Part shown: positions 7,946 through 15,207 of the stretch, piece after piece | Position numbering within the stretch: the stretch's first letter is position 1 | How the letters are laid out: each line of letters opens with the position of its first letter | Assembly (NCBI GenBank): GCA_900315765.1 | Contig: ONAK01000045.1 | Location: 1-56,716, forward strand | Length of the DNA: 56,716 nt | Direction of reading: 5' to 3' | DNA from: an uncultured Prevotella sp. | GTDB lineage: Bacteria; Bacteroidota; Bacteroidia; Bacteroidales; Bacteroidaceae | Notes under the pieces: generated by a model | What the model saw: only the letters and a program-made list of their open reading frames with translations | Database searches by the model: none | Told to the model about the DNA's origin: nothing | Program-made: the position numbers and the translations under genes

Positions 7946-8592
7946 ATGGAGTTACAAATTTATGATTTAACACTGTTGATAGTCGGGATTCTTAATCTTG
8001 CTATGGCTGTGGGCTTGTTGGCCAACAACCATGCCTATCGTAATTATCCTGTTTATCGTCGTTCACGCTGTTTTACGGCAGTGTTCTTTGCTGTGTTCGG
8101 TATAGGAATGTTACTGCATTATCACTTCCAGTGGCGCTTGTCTTATCCGCTATTGGCTACGGCTCTCTCCGTGTCGTATTTCCATATTGCGGGCGTAGCC
8201 ATCACATGGAGCCACACACCGTTGCTTAATCCTCACTACCTATGCCGTAAGGTCGTGGTTCGCGATGTCGTTTTCTTGGCAGTCGGGCTCCCTGCTTATT
8301 GGATTTCAGCTACCAGTTGTCCGCTCTCCACGCTTCATTATACTTTGTTTATCTTTCTTATTCATTGTGTGTGGATGTCGTTTGATTTCTACACCACTTA
8401 TTTCCGTGTCTCATTATCGCCTTTGGTTTAGGTAGTATTGTGTTTACCTCGTTTTTCCCAGTCGATGCTTGGCCATTCACCGTTTTGCTCATCATTAGTG
8501 CGCTGGTGTTTGTCTATATCTATTATTCTATCAGCGAATATGGTCACGTTATCGACTCGGCCACCACTGCTACCAAAGATGCCTTAGAATGA
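7946..8592 (+). pseudogene. Multi-pass membrane protein of unknown function, frameshifted
   Basis: The first frame starts MELQIYDLTLLIVGILNLAM and contains several membrane helices (about residues 8-25, 40-60, 66-85, 105-120, 127-145) before stopping at 8431. From about 8413 another frame continues IIAFGLGSIVFTSFFPVDAW and further hydrophobic segments to ISEYGHVIDSATTATKDALE and a TGA at 8590. The second part keeps the same hydrophobic style and ends sensibly, so both pieces belong to one gene with a frameshift near 8405-8413, probably with some sequence lost. I recall similar six-helix proteins in Prevotella that are linked to signalling domains, but none is attached here. No function is assigned. 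Confidence 0.6.
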
Positions 8593-8594
8593 AA

Positions 8595-8660
8595 TGTTAC
8601 AAGGTGCCTGTAACACCGTTACAATTACTTTGTAACGCTATTACAAAGGCGTTGTAATTA
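8595..8660. repeat. Three palindromes in tandem with exact 22-bp period
   Basis: The units are 8595-8616, 8617-8638 and 8639-8660. Each contains an inverted repeat of the type TTACAA-N5-TTGTAA: TGTTACA/TGTAACA, GTTACAA/TTGTAAC and TTACAA/TTGTAA. Centres are 22 bp apart. It begins three bases after the stop of the 7946 gene. The same three-by-22 design with a different palindrome occurs in the tolC-like gene at 28181-28246. Confidence 0.75.
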
Positions 8661-8706
8661 AACAACTATAAAATGACTCATAATGCCATTTTGTTGTCAC
8701 CAAAAA

Positions 8707-8769
8707 TTTTGTTGTTACCACCCGTATGTGATTGATAATTAATGGTTTACAACGATGGTAACAACAAAA
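8707..8769. repeat. 14-bp perfect inverted repeat upstream of the phosphatase gene
   Basis: TTTTGTTGTTACCA at 8707-8720 and its exact reverse complement TGGTAACAACAAAA at 8756-8769, separated by 35 bp. A near copy of the left arm, TTTTGTTGTCACC, lies at 8689-8701. It may be an operator or a mobile-element remnant. Confidence 0.6.
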
Positions 8770-8830
8770 CAACAAAATGAACAAAAAAATTTTTGTTTCA
8801 AAAAAGTTTGGCTATTTCGCTAAGTTGTTG

Positions 8831-8838
8831 TATTTTTG
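8831..8838 (+). promoter_or_regulatory. -7 promoter element of the histidine phosphatase gene
   Basis: TATTTTTG followed by CGCCC, 28 bp ahead of the ATG at 8867. It supports that ATG over the upstream in-frame ATG at 8777, which lies before the promoter. Confidence 0.6.
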
Positions 8839-8866
8839 CGCCCGAATAACTAAATTACGAAAAGAA

Positions 8867-10051
8867 ATGAAGAAGAGTTTTCTATCAGTACTTTTTGTGC
8901 TACTTACCGTTGTATCGGCCTTTGCACAAGGTGTTTCTGCATTAGATCGTTTGAAGGATGACCCTCGCAGGGCTTTTGGTACCGACTATCCGTACAAGCA
9001 AACCGGCGAAGTGAAACTGACCAAGGCTCCAAAGGGTTATAAACCTTTCTATATCAGTCATTATGCACGTCATGGTTCGCGCTATTATTGGAGTACCAGT
9101 TTGTATAAGGAGCTTGACACCTTGCTCACAGTGGCTCACCAGAAACAGCTGCTAACACCTGCAGGTGAGGAGTTCCGCCTGAAGTTCATGGCGGCAAAGG
9201 ATGAATTGATGACGGGTGTTGAAGAACTGACCGAAGTGGGTTGGAAACAGCATCAAGGCATAGCTCGCACGATGTATAACAACTTCCCCGAGGTGTTTGA
9301 AAAAGGTGGAAACGTATTAGCTATATCATCGCTGGTAGGCCGATGTGTTATCAGTATGGCAGCGTTCTGTCAGGAATTGGTGCAGTGCAACCCCAAACTG
9401 GAAATACGAGAACAGTCATCGCGTTTTACACTCGACGGGGTGGTTCCAACAGATAGTCGTAATCCAGTGAAGCATAACTATCCGAAAGACCTGAAACCTC
9501 GCTATGAGAAGAATCGCGATATGTTTAAAGGTGAGGATAACCTGCGCAAAAATCTGCTGCAGCGCGTGTTTACAAGTACAGAAGGCCTGCCTGGAGGCAA
9601 GCACCATATAGAGAGCAACTTGATAAACTTGTACACATCGCTGCCAAGCATTGAACACGAGGGAATGATGGGTGACATCATCACTGATCAGGAAGTGGCC
9701 GACCGTTGGGAAGGTGACAATCTGGGTGTGTACTCATGGGTGTTCGGGCCGCAATATCAGATGATACCCATTTTGCAGGATATACCACTTACTGTATTGA
9801 TGGGCATTAACGGAGCCGACAAGGATCCGGAGGATCCCAACGAGGTGAAGAACTGTTACCAAAGCTGGGAAACCTGTAAGGCCAGTAACATTCAGCTCAT
9901 TTTCTATCGCAGCAAGAAGGCATCTGATGATATCCTAGTGAAGTGCTTGATGAACGGCGAAGAGGCAACTCTACCTGTGCCAACAACAAACTATCCATAT
10001 TATAAGTGGACTGACTTCAAGAAGTTCTACACCGAGCGCTGCAACAAGTAA
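8867..10051 (+). CDS. Exported histidine-phosphatase family protein (acid phosphatase/phytase-like), catalytic segment apparently missing
   Basis: 394 residues with a signal peptide (MKKSFLSVLFVLLTVVSAFAQ). The histidine acid phosphatase motif is present as SHYARHGSRYY around residue 65, whose His would be phosphorylated, and a second conserved Arg lies in SSLVGRCVISM. Members of this clade remove phosphate from small esters or inositol phosphates in the periplasm. The C-terminal part normally carries a proton donor in an FGHD/HAE-type motif just before a P-L-x-x-L-M-G sequence. Here QMIPILQDI runs straight into PLTVLMGINGADK with no such motif, suggesting an in-frame loss of roughly 35-40 codons near 9779-9787. 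If real, the protein should be inactive. Exact substrate unknown. Confidence 0.75.
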   Translation: MKKSFLSVLFVLLTVVSAFAQGVSALDRLKDDPRRAFGTDYPYKQTGEVKLTKAPKGYKPFYISHYARHGSRYYWSTSLYKELDTLLTVAHQKQLLTPAGEEFRLKFMAAKDELMTGVEELTEVGWKQHQGIARTMYNNFPEVFEKGGNVLAISSLVGRCVISMAAFCQELVQCNPKLEIREQSSRFTLDGVVPTDSRNPVKHNYPKDLKPRYEKNRDMFKGEDNLRKNLLQRVFTSTEGLPGGKHHIESNLINLYTSLPSIEHEGMMGDIITDQEVADRWEGDNLGVYSWVFGPQYQMIPILQDIPLTVLMGINGADKDPEDPNEVKNCYQSWETCKASNIQLIFYRSKKASDDILVKCLMNGEEATLPVPTTNYPYYKWTDFKKFYTERCNK

Positions 10052-10054
10052 TGC

Positions 10055-10534
10055 TTAATTGGTGTGCTGCTTCATGCCCTCAAGAAACTTCTGTTGAAGC
10101 TGTTGAGCAAGGGCATTGTTAGGATTAAGGCGAAGAGCCTTTTCGTAGTTCTGTAATACGTCCATGTAGTAACGCTGACCGTTCTGAGCGGGATTCTGAA
10201 CAATGCGTACCATATAGAGAAAACCACGAAGAGTGCATAGGTCGCTTTGATCGGCACCCTTCATTTTTCCCATCTTGTTGATGGTCTCTTCGGCTTGCAC
10301 CAAAACGTTCTCGGTTTGTGGTGCATGTGGATTCATGACGGCGTAGTTAAGGCTCTGCAAAGCCAGCTGATACTTTGGTCCGACACTATCGGGCTGCATG
10401 GCCTCAAGGCGTTGCAGCTTGGCAATGAGTTGAAGCATGTCGTCGGCATTGGCCTGCTGAGCATTGATGTTAACTACTCCTGCGAAAACGAACACTACGA
10501 TAGCAGCGAACTGCTTAAAAATTTGAGATGTCAT
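10055..10534 (-). CDS. Small periplasmic TPR-like protein, unknown function
   Basis: 159 residues from the ATG at 10534, with a signal peptide MTSQIFKQFAAIVVFVFAGV...NAQ. The C-terminal part YEKALRLNPNNALAQQLQQKF is a tetratricopeptide motif; the earlier helices (LIAKLQRLEAMQPDSVGPKY) fit a helical repeat. Its start lies 20 bp inside the end of the TonB-dependent receptor gene, so the two are probably translationally coupled and work together. TPR proteins bind other proteins; a partner role to the receptor is inference. An upstream in-frame start at 10618 would place 28 non-signal residues ahead of the signal peptide and is rejected. Confidence 0.7.
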   Translation of the reverse strand: MTSQIFKQFAAIVVFVFAGVVNINAQQANADDMLQLIAKLQRLEAMQPDSVGPKYQLALQSLNYAVMNPHAPQTENVLVQAEETINKMGKMKGADQSDLCTLRGFLYMVRIVQNPAQNGQRYYMDVLQNYEKALRLNPNNALAQQLQQKFLEGMKQHTN

Positions 10535-12566
10535 AAGCTTTATTATTTTTAAGTGAAACAAAAATCCCAATGTAAAAGAATCTGTCACGCGATGATGTGA
10601 TGCCGTTTCCAACTGCATCGTAACGGAAGATGTTGGTGCGCCCCAGAATATTGTTCAGTGAGGAATATAGAATGACCTTTGGACTGAGCAGATAGGTGAT
10701 GTTGGCATCCAGACTGTTATAATATGGGGTAGTGCCATTTGCAAAGCGGCGACTAGTGGCATAGCTGTTGGCAATACCAATAATAAACTTAGCAATAGCG
10801 TATTTTGCAGTAAGGCGCAAGTTGTGGCGAGATGCAAAACCAGGGGTGCATGGCTCAGTATAGTCCATATACAACCGTTCAGAGTCGTTGAAGGAATAAG
10901 CCAGCGTTGTGGTGAGTCGGCTGCTAATGGCGTGATTCTCAACATATACATCTACACCTTTACTGTTTCCATAGCCATTTGACTGGTAGATGCCGTTGTG
11001 CAGCAATGGCAGATGGCTATACCTTTTATAATAAGGCTCTATGCGCAGCAGTGATGATGCAGAGTTGTATTGCATCGAAAGAATGATATGACTGGCTGTG
11101 CTCTGACATAGTGATTTGTTGCTTTGGGCCAAGATATCGTCTTCGGCAGTCTGGCTGTATTGACCTGCTACTAATGAGAACTGCCATCGCTTGTTTGGAA
11201 TATAGCTGAGCGTGGTTCGTGGCATAAGCTGATAATGATGATCCATCATCTCCATTCTGGCCGCTACATTAAGGAAAAGCTTTGGCATAATACGCCATTG
11301 GGCATCGATATGGGTTGCTAGGATGTTATAATCAAGGTTGTATCGGTAAGGTGCAAAACGCAATGTGCTGTTTCGAATATAATCTTCAACACCGGCCTGT
11401 AGCTTAAGTACACTATTGTATACCTTTCGCAGTTCGGCCTTAAGGTGAACCTCGTTGCGGAAGTTGCGGTAATGGTCGCCTGCGTTAACTGCATCGTCTA
11501 TATGGTTAAATATGGTGCTGTTGGCGATACCAGCAAAAAGAGTATAGCCTCTCCCTATAGGAGTTTTATATGTGAGGTTAGCATAGACGTTATTCTCTTT
11601 AAGGCTTATGTGGCGCTCGTCCTGATGAAGTCCCACGGATGTAAAATCGTAACCTACGTATGATTTCAACACGCCTCGCCCATTATATTCCTTTTTATAT
11701 TGTGCCTCGCCAGAGAACTTGCGGTATGGGCGGGTGAAGTCTTGGCGCTGGGTGAACAGGCGGTCGTAGAGCCCCATGCTGGTGAGGGCGGCATTGAATG
11801 ACAGAGCACTATTGGTGAAGACCTTGGTGCCGCCGATGTTCCAGTCGACAAGCGAAGCACTGATACCGAACTTGTCGCTTGTGGCCATATCGGTTGTCTC
11901 CATAGGAAGCACAGCAGAGAGTGCCTGACCATATTCACCACTATAGCCGCCAAGTGAGAAGTTGATGCCCTTGAACAGGAATGGAGAGAATCGACCGCGT
12001 ACGGCAGTGTTCTCGGTATTGGTGGAGTATGGTACAAGTACATGCATGCCGTTTACAAATGTCTGGCACTCTTCACTTTCACCACCTCGAACATATAGTT
12101 TCCCGTCTTCGCCCACCTTCTGTGTGCCAGGCAACGACTGCAGAGAGGCCACAATGTCGCCACACGAATTGCCGCTCATAACAACGTCGAGCGCATTCAT
12201 AGTCTTGAAGTTGTCGCTCTTGCCAAAGCTGTATGTGCTGGCTGTAACAACAACTTCATCGATGGCTGTGGCTCTTTCGTGAAGGCGGATGGTGAGAGGG
12301 CGAGAAGGTGAGAGAGTGAGAGGGGAGGTATAGTCATCAAACCCCATATAGGTAATGCGTAAGGATGCTTCGCCTGTCTTTGTGGTTTCAAACGAGAAGC
12401 GGCCCAGTGAGTCGGTCAGGCAACCATCTATGGTTCCTACTATAAATACATTTGCACCTGCGAGCGGTTCGTGCCCGTCGGTTACTACACCCGAAACGGT
12501 GGTCTGACTCTTAGCACTTAAGGCTACGAGCAGCATGATGATGATATGTGCGAATTGATGTTTCAT
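10515..12566 (-). CDS. TonB-dependent outer-membrane receptor with N-terminal carboxypeptidase-like domain
   Basis: 683 residues. A signal peptide (MKHQFAHIIIMLLVALSAKS) is followed by a CarboxypepD_reg-like domain (VSGVVTDGHEPLAGANVFIV... to about residue 95), a TonB-box-like AIDEVVVTAS, a plug domain (about 115-225, LQSLPGTQKVGEDGKLYVRGG) and a barrel ending in IGIFVSLKNNKAYDISNF. It is shorter than SusC proteins and has no SusD partner; a small TPR protein overlaps its end. The linker SPLTLSPSRPLTIRL is encoded by a TCTCACC-type word array (12293-12330). It has almost no leader: the -7 box ends 4 bp before the ATG. Four direct repeats upstream suggest control by the adjacent LytTR regulator. 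The imported substrate is unknown. Confidence 0.88.
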   Translation of the reverse strand: MKHQFAHIIIMLLVALSAKSQTTVSGVVTDGHEPLAGANVFIVGTIDGCLTDSLGRFSFETTKTGEASLRITYMGFDDYTSPLTLSPSRPLTIRLHERATAIDEVVVTASTYSFGKSDNFKTMNALDVVMSGNSCGDIVASLQSLPGTQKVGEDGKLYVRGGESEECQTFVNGMHVLVPYSTNTENTAVRGRFSPFLFKGINFSLGGYSGEYGQALSAVLPMETTDMATSDKFGISASLVDWNIGGTKVFTNSALSFNAALTSMGLYDRLFTQRQDFTRPYRKFSGEAQYKKEYNGRGVLKSYVGYDFTSVGLHQDERHISLKENNVYANLTYKTPIGRGYTLFAGIANSTIFNHIDDAVNAGDHYRNFRNEVHLKAELRKVYNSVLKLQAGVEDYIRNSTLRFAPYRYNLDYNILATHIDAQWRIMPKLFLNVAARMEMMDHHYQLMPRTTLSYIPNKRWQFSLVAGQYSQTAEDDILAQSNKSLCQSTASHIILSMQYNSASSLLRIEPYYKRYSHLPLLHNGIYQSNGYGNSKGVDVYVENHAISSRLTTTLAYSFNDSERLYMDYTEPCTPGFASRHNLRLTAKYAIAKFIIGIANSYATSRRFANGTTPYYNSLDANITYLLSPKVILYSSLNNILGRTNIFRYDAVGNGITSSRDRFFYIGIFVSLKNNKAYDISNF
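12293..12330. repeat. 7-8 bp word array (GTGAGAG/GGCGAGA) in a TonB-receptor linker
   Basis: Imperfect GGTGAGAG-type units, read on the plus strand. On the coding strand they encode Ser/Pro/Leu/Thr-rich linker residues. The word is the same as at 44301-44325 and 46544-46573. Confidence 0.55.
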
Positions 12567-12570
12567 GCCG

Positions 12571-12602
12571 CAAAGATAGAAAGGTAAAACAAAACTTCCA
12601 AA
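12571..12602 (-). promoter_or_regulatory. Complete Bacteroidota promoter (-33 TTTG, 20 bp, -7 TATCTTTG) of the TonB-receptor gene
   Basis: Minus strand: TTTG at 12602-12599, 20 bp, TATCTTTG at 12578-12571, four bases, then ATG. The predicted start is at or next to the start codon. Confidence 0.7.
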
Positions 12603-12610
12603 TTTGCGGG

Positions 12611-12682
12611 ACAGACGACTAAAAAGGCTGACAGATAACTAATCCACCAGGCGAATAACTAGAAAAAAGGACGAATGACTAA
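12611..12682. promoter_or_regulatory. Four 12-bp direct repeats with exact 20-bp period, candidate LytTR operator
   Basis: ACAGACGACTAA (12611), ACAGATAACTAA (12631), GCGAATAACTAG (12651) and ACGAATGACTAA (12671), consensus RCRRAYRACTAR, each starting exactly 20 bp after the last. The nearest is 8 bp upstream of the -33 box of the TonB-receptor gene, and the farthest includes the stop codon of the LytTR gene. LytTR regulators are known to bind direct repeats about two helical turns apart. Confidence 0.7.
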
Positions 12683-13500
12683 GCGATAAACGACTTGAGT
12701 TTCGGTACGTAAGTACGTGAAACCGGTACTACTGTAGGGCATTTGCCAAGCTTAAGCTGATAGCCGTTAGAGTTACCATGAGCAGAGGTGATGTTGTTAA
12801 GGTTTATCACAAACGAGCGATGGCACTGGAAGATATTCTGGAAAGCCTGTAGGTCGTCCAGTACGGCTGCAAGAGTGGTGTGCAACTCGGCTGTTGCTAC
12901 CTTATCATTATTAATATAGCATACAGAAACATTATTTTTCTGTGCTTCAATATAAAGCAGGTTGTTGATAGGTATCTGCAGGTCGTTCCCCCTTACGTTG
13001 TTATCGTGGATGGTGATGATGATGTCGGTTTGCTGATCAGTGGTTTTATCAAGTAGGGTTTCCAATTGGTCGCGCAGGTAGCGGTAATAGTTAAGGCTAA
13101 TAGAACATATAGTTACAAACACACCGATGATAAGAGTCCAGTATAGGAACATAAGGAACGCATCGAGTGTAATTGGAAACGAAAAAACTACCGAGCAAAC
13201 CAGGAAGTTGCAAATGCCGATGAAAAGAATCATGCTGAGTATAGACAACGACTCATGCCAAATTCGCCAAGGGGCAATATACTTATGAAGCGGGCGCTCG
13301 GCAAAGCCGAATACCAGACAACATCCAAATGTAACCAATCCGAACAAGAGTGATACCAAAAGTTTGTTGCCCTGATACATGCTGAAGCCGAACGGCTGCA
13401 GTAAATATAGTATCAGAAACACAATGATACAATACACAATACAGTCTCTAAACCAGTGACTGCTAAAGGGAAACGGGTATTTTCGAGATAATATTGACAT
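12679..13500 (-). CDS. Membrane-bound LytTR-family transcriptional regulator
   Basis: 273 residues from the ATG at 13500 (the frame opens further, to 13575, but those codons overlap the promoter). Four hydrophobic helices occupy roughly residues 18-38, 48-66, 82-103 and 112-136, followed by a LytTR DNA-binding domain (about 170-273) with the typical pieces LLYIEAQKNNVSVCYIN, FQCHRSFVINLNNI and VVPVSRTYVPKLK. Proteins of this build are common in Bacteroidales and act as membrane-anchored regulators without a receiver domain. Divergent to the sigma factor gene. It should act on the adjacent TonB receptor, given the phased repeats at 12611-12682; that link is inference. Confidence 0.85.
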   Translation of the reverse strand: MSILSRKYPFPFSSHWFRDCIVYCIIVFLILYLLQPFGFSMYQGNKLLVSLLFGLVTFGCCLVFGFAERPLHKYIAPWRIWHESLSILSMILFIGICNFLVCSVVFSFPITLDAFLMFLYWTLIIGVFVTICSISLNYYRYLRDQLETLLDKTTDQQTDIIITIHDNNVRGNDLQIPINNLLYIEAQKNNVSVCYINNDKVATAELHTTLAAVLDDLQAFQNIFQCHRSFVINLNNITSAHGNSNGYQLKLGKCPTVVPVSRTYVPKLKSFIA

Positions 13501-13508
13501 TTCGTGTG

Positions 13509-13516
13509 CAAAAATA
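13509..13516 (-). promoter_or_regulatory. -7 promoter element of the LytTR gene
   Basis: Minus-strand TATTTTTG followed by CACACGAA and ATG, predicting a leader of only a few nucleotides. Confidence 0.6.
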
Positions 13517-13560
13517 GAATAATTTCCCGATATAACCAATTGTTTTTTGAATAAAATTTG

Positions 13561-13568
13561 TAACTTTG
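13561..13568 (+). promoter_or_regulatory. -7 promoter element of the ECF sigma-FecR-SusCD locus
   Basis: TAACTTTG followed by CACCC, 22 bp ahead of the ATG at 13591. It is divergent to the LytTR promoter 45 bp away. Confidence 0.65.
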
Positions 13569-13590
13569 CACCCAAACTATAAATTAATCA

Positions 13591-14190
13591 ATGGAATCGG
13601 CAGAAGCGTTATTGGTGCAACAGCTGAAAAAAGGCGATGATGCTGCATACAAGTATTTGTACGACCAGCACTATCAGATATTGTGTCATGTGGCGGCACA
13701 ATATGTGAAAGACGACTTCCTGGCCGAAACCATTGTTGGTGATGTGATATTTCATCTGTGGGAAGTTCGTGATACCATAGAGATAAATACAAGTGTGCGT
13801 AGCTATCTGATGTCATGCGTACGTCATCGCTGTATGGACTATCTGAAGTCACAGTATCATCAACACGAAGTATCAGAGAGCCATGTAGGAATGAGAGATT
13901 TCCCTGTTCTGCAATACGTGAAAGATAGTGACTATCCCTTAGGCAGACTATTGGAAAAGGAACTTGAGAATGAGATCATGAATGCCATCAACCGATTGCC
14001 GGATGAGTGCCGCAAGGTGTTCAATATGAGCAGGTTTGAGAATAGGAAATACGAGGAGATAGCCCAGGAACTGAAGATTTCTGTAAATACTGTAAAGTAT
14101 CATATAAAGCATGCTCTTGCATTGTTGCATGAGGATTTGGGAAAGTATCTGGCAATGGTCATGATGATACTTGTAGAGAGTATGACATAA
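13591..14190 (+). CDS. ECF RNA polymerase sigma factor, Bacteroidetes expansion type
   Basis: 199 residues. Region 2 lies at about 10-80 (YLYDQHYQILCHVAAQYVKDD, IVGDVIFHLWEVRD, SYLMSCVRHRCMDYLK) and region 4 at about 125-190 (INRLPDECRKVFNMSRFENRKYEEIAQELKISVNTVKYHIKHAL). In SusCD loci such factors are released by a FecR-type anti-sigma factor when the TonB receptor is occupied, and then transcribe the receptor genes. The downstream order FecR, SusC with an STN signalling domain, SusD matches that circuit. A strong hairpin with a T-run follows the gene before fecR. Confidence 0.92.
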   Translation: MESAEALLVQQLKKGDDAAYKYLYDQHYQILCHVAAQYVKDDFLAETIVGDVIFHLWEVRDTIEINTSVRSYLMSCVRHRCMDYLKSQYHQHEVSESHVGMRDFPVLQYVKDSDYPLGRLLEKELENEIMNAINRLPDECRKVFNMSRFENRKYEEIAQELKISVNTVKYHIKHALALLHEDLGKYLAMVMMILVESMT

Positions 14191-14200
14191 AAAAATACTG

Positions 14201-14228
14201 AGTTCTGACTACCCTCAGAACTTTTTTT
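14201..14228 (+). terminator. Intrinsic terminator or attenuator between sigma and FecR genes
   Basis: AGTTCTGA (14201-14208), loop CTACCC, TCAGAACT (14215-14222), then a run of T. It lies between two genes expected to be cotranscribed, so it probably reduces rather than abolishes read-through. Confidence 0.7.
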
Positions 14229-14256
14229 GTCGTCAACCATATAACAACTATAAATA

Positions 14257-15165
14257 ATGACAGATAATAAGGTATATAACGAAGGAGAAATTTGGTTTTC
14301 GTCAGTAAGTGAAGAAAGTTTGGCCAAATATGATAAGGACGCTGCATATGCAGCCTTCAAGAAACGTGTGGCCGAGGCTGGTGCCCAGCCTAGAGCCAAG
14401 ACATTCCGATTGGGATGGATGAAGTATGCGGCAGCAGTCTTACTGATGGTGGTAACGGTTGGTTATTTGTCATATAAAGGAGGTCAGAATGAGATACAAT
14501 CATCTTTTGGCGATATCGTTATAGCCACTCCACAAGGCTCGCGTACACAATTGTTATTACCCGATGGATCAAAGGTATGGCTCAATGCGGGCTCTAGTAT
14601 TTCGTACTCACAAGGATTTGGATACATAGATAGACTAGTTAATTTAGTGGGTGAAGGCTACTTTGAGGTAGCCCACAACGAGAAATTGCCTCTAAGCGTT
14701 GTGTCGGAAAATGTATGCGTAAAGGTTTTGGGTACTAAATTTGATTTCCGTGATTATCCGACAGATGCAGAGGCAATTGTCTCGTTGACAGAAGGCTGTG
14801 TGGCTATGTGTAGCAAAAAGAATCCTGATGCAGACCAACTGCTAAAGCCCGGACAGCGTGCTACGGTTGATAAGGAATCAGGAAGGATACACGTAGAAAA
14901 CTATGAGGTGGCAAATTCGATGAAATGGACTAACGGGAGGCTATTGTTTGATGGTGAACCTTTGCCTGACATTGTGAAAACACTGGAACGAAGCTATAAT
15001 GTAAAGATTACTATTGCTGACTGTAGCCTGAGGAAACTGCGTTTCTATGGCGACTTTATCAGACAGGAGCAAACGTTGGTAGAGGTGCTTGACGCTTTGG
15101 AATCTACAGGAAAACTTAAATATGAACGAAAGGGAAAGGACGTGATATTACTTAATCCTAATTAA
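14257..15165 (+). CDS. FecR-family anti-sigma factor
   Basis: 302 residues. The N-terminal cytoplasmic part (about 1-50) is the sigma-binding region, one transmembrane helix follows (WMKYAAAVLLMVVTVGYLSY, about 52-72), and the periplasmic FecR domain begins with TPQGSRTQLLLPDGSKVWLNAGSSISY, ending in a DUF4974-type domain (MKWTNGRLLFDGEPLPDIV...). It holds the sigma factor until the SusC STN domain signals from the outer membrane. It lies 66 bp after the sigma gene, behind a terminator, and 42 bp before susC. No -7 box is seen in front of it, so it depends on read-through. Confidence 0.92.
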   Translation: MTDNKVYNEGEIWFSSVSEESLAKYDKDAAYAAFKKRVAEAGAQPRAKTFRLGWMKYAAAVLLMVVTVGYLSYKGGQNEIQSSFGDIVIATPQGSRTQLLLPDGSKVWLNAGSSISYSQGFGYIDRLVNLVGEGYFEVAHNEKLPLSVVSENVCVKVLGTKFDFRDYPTDAEAIVSLTEGCVAMCSKKNPDADQLLKPGQRATVDKESGRIHVENYEVANSMKWTNGRLLFDGEPLPDIVKTLERSYNVKITIADCSLRKLRFYGDFIRQEQTLVEVLDALESTGKLKYERKGKDVILLNPN

Positions 15166-15207
15166 TAATAAACAATCAATTATGTCTAACTTAAAACCAG
15201 TTTGCCA

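Noticed and set aside
7722-8866. Insertion sequence near the damaged genes
   Set aside because: No transposase frame, no terminal repeats with target duplication; only palindromic arrays are seen.
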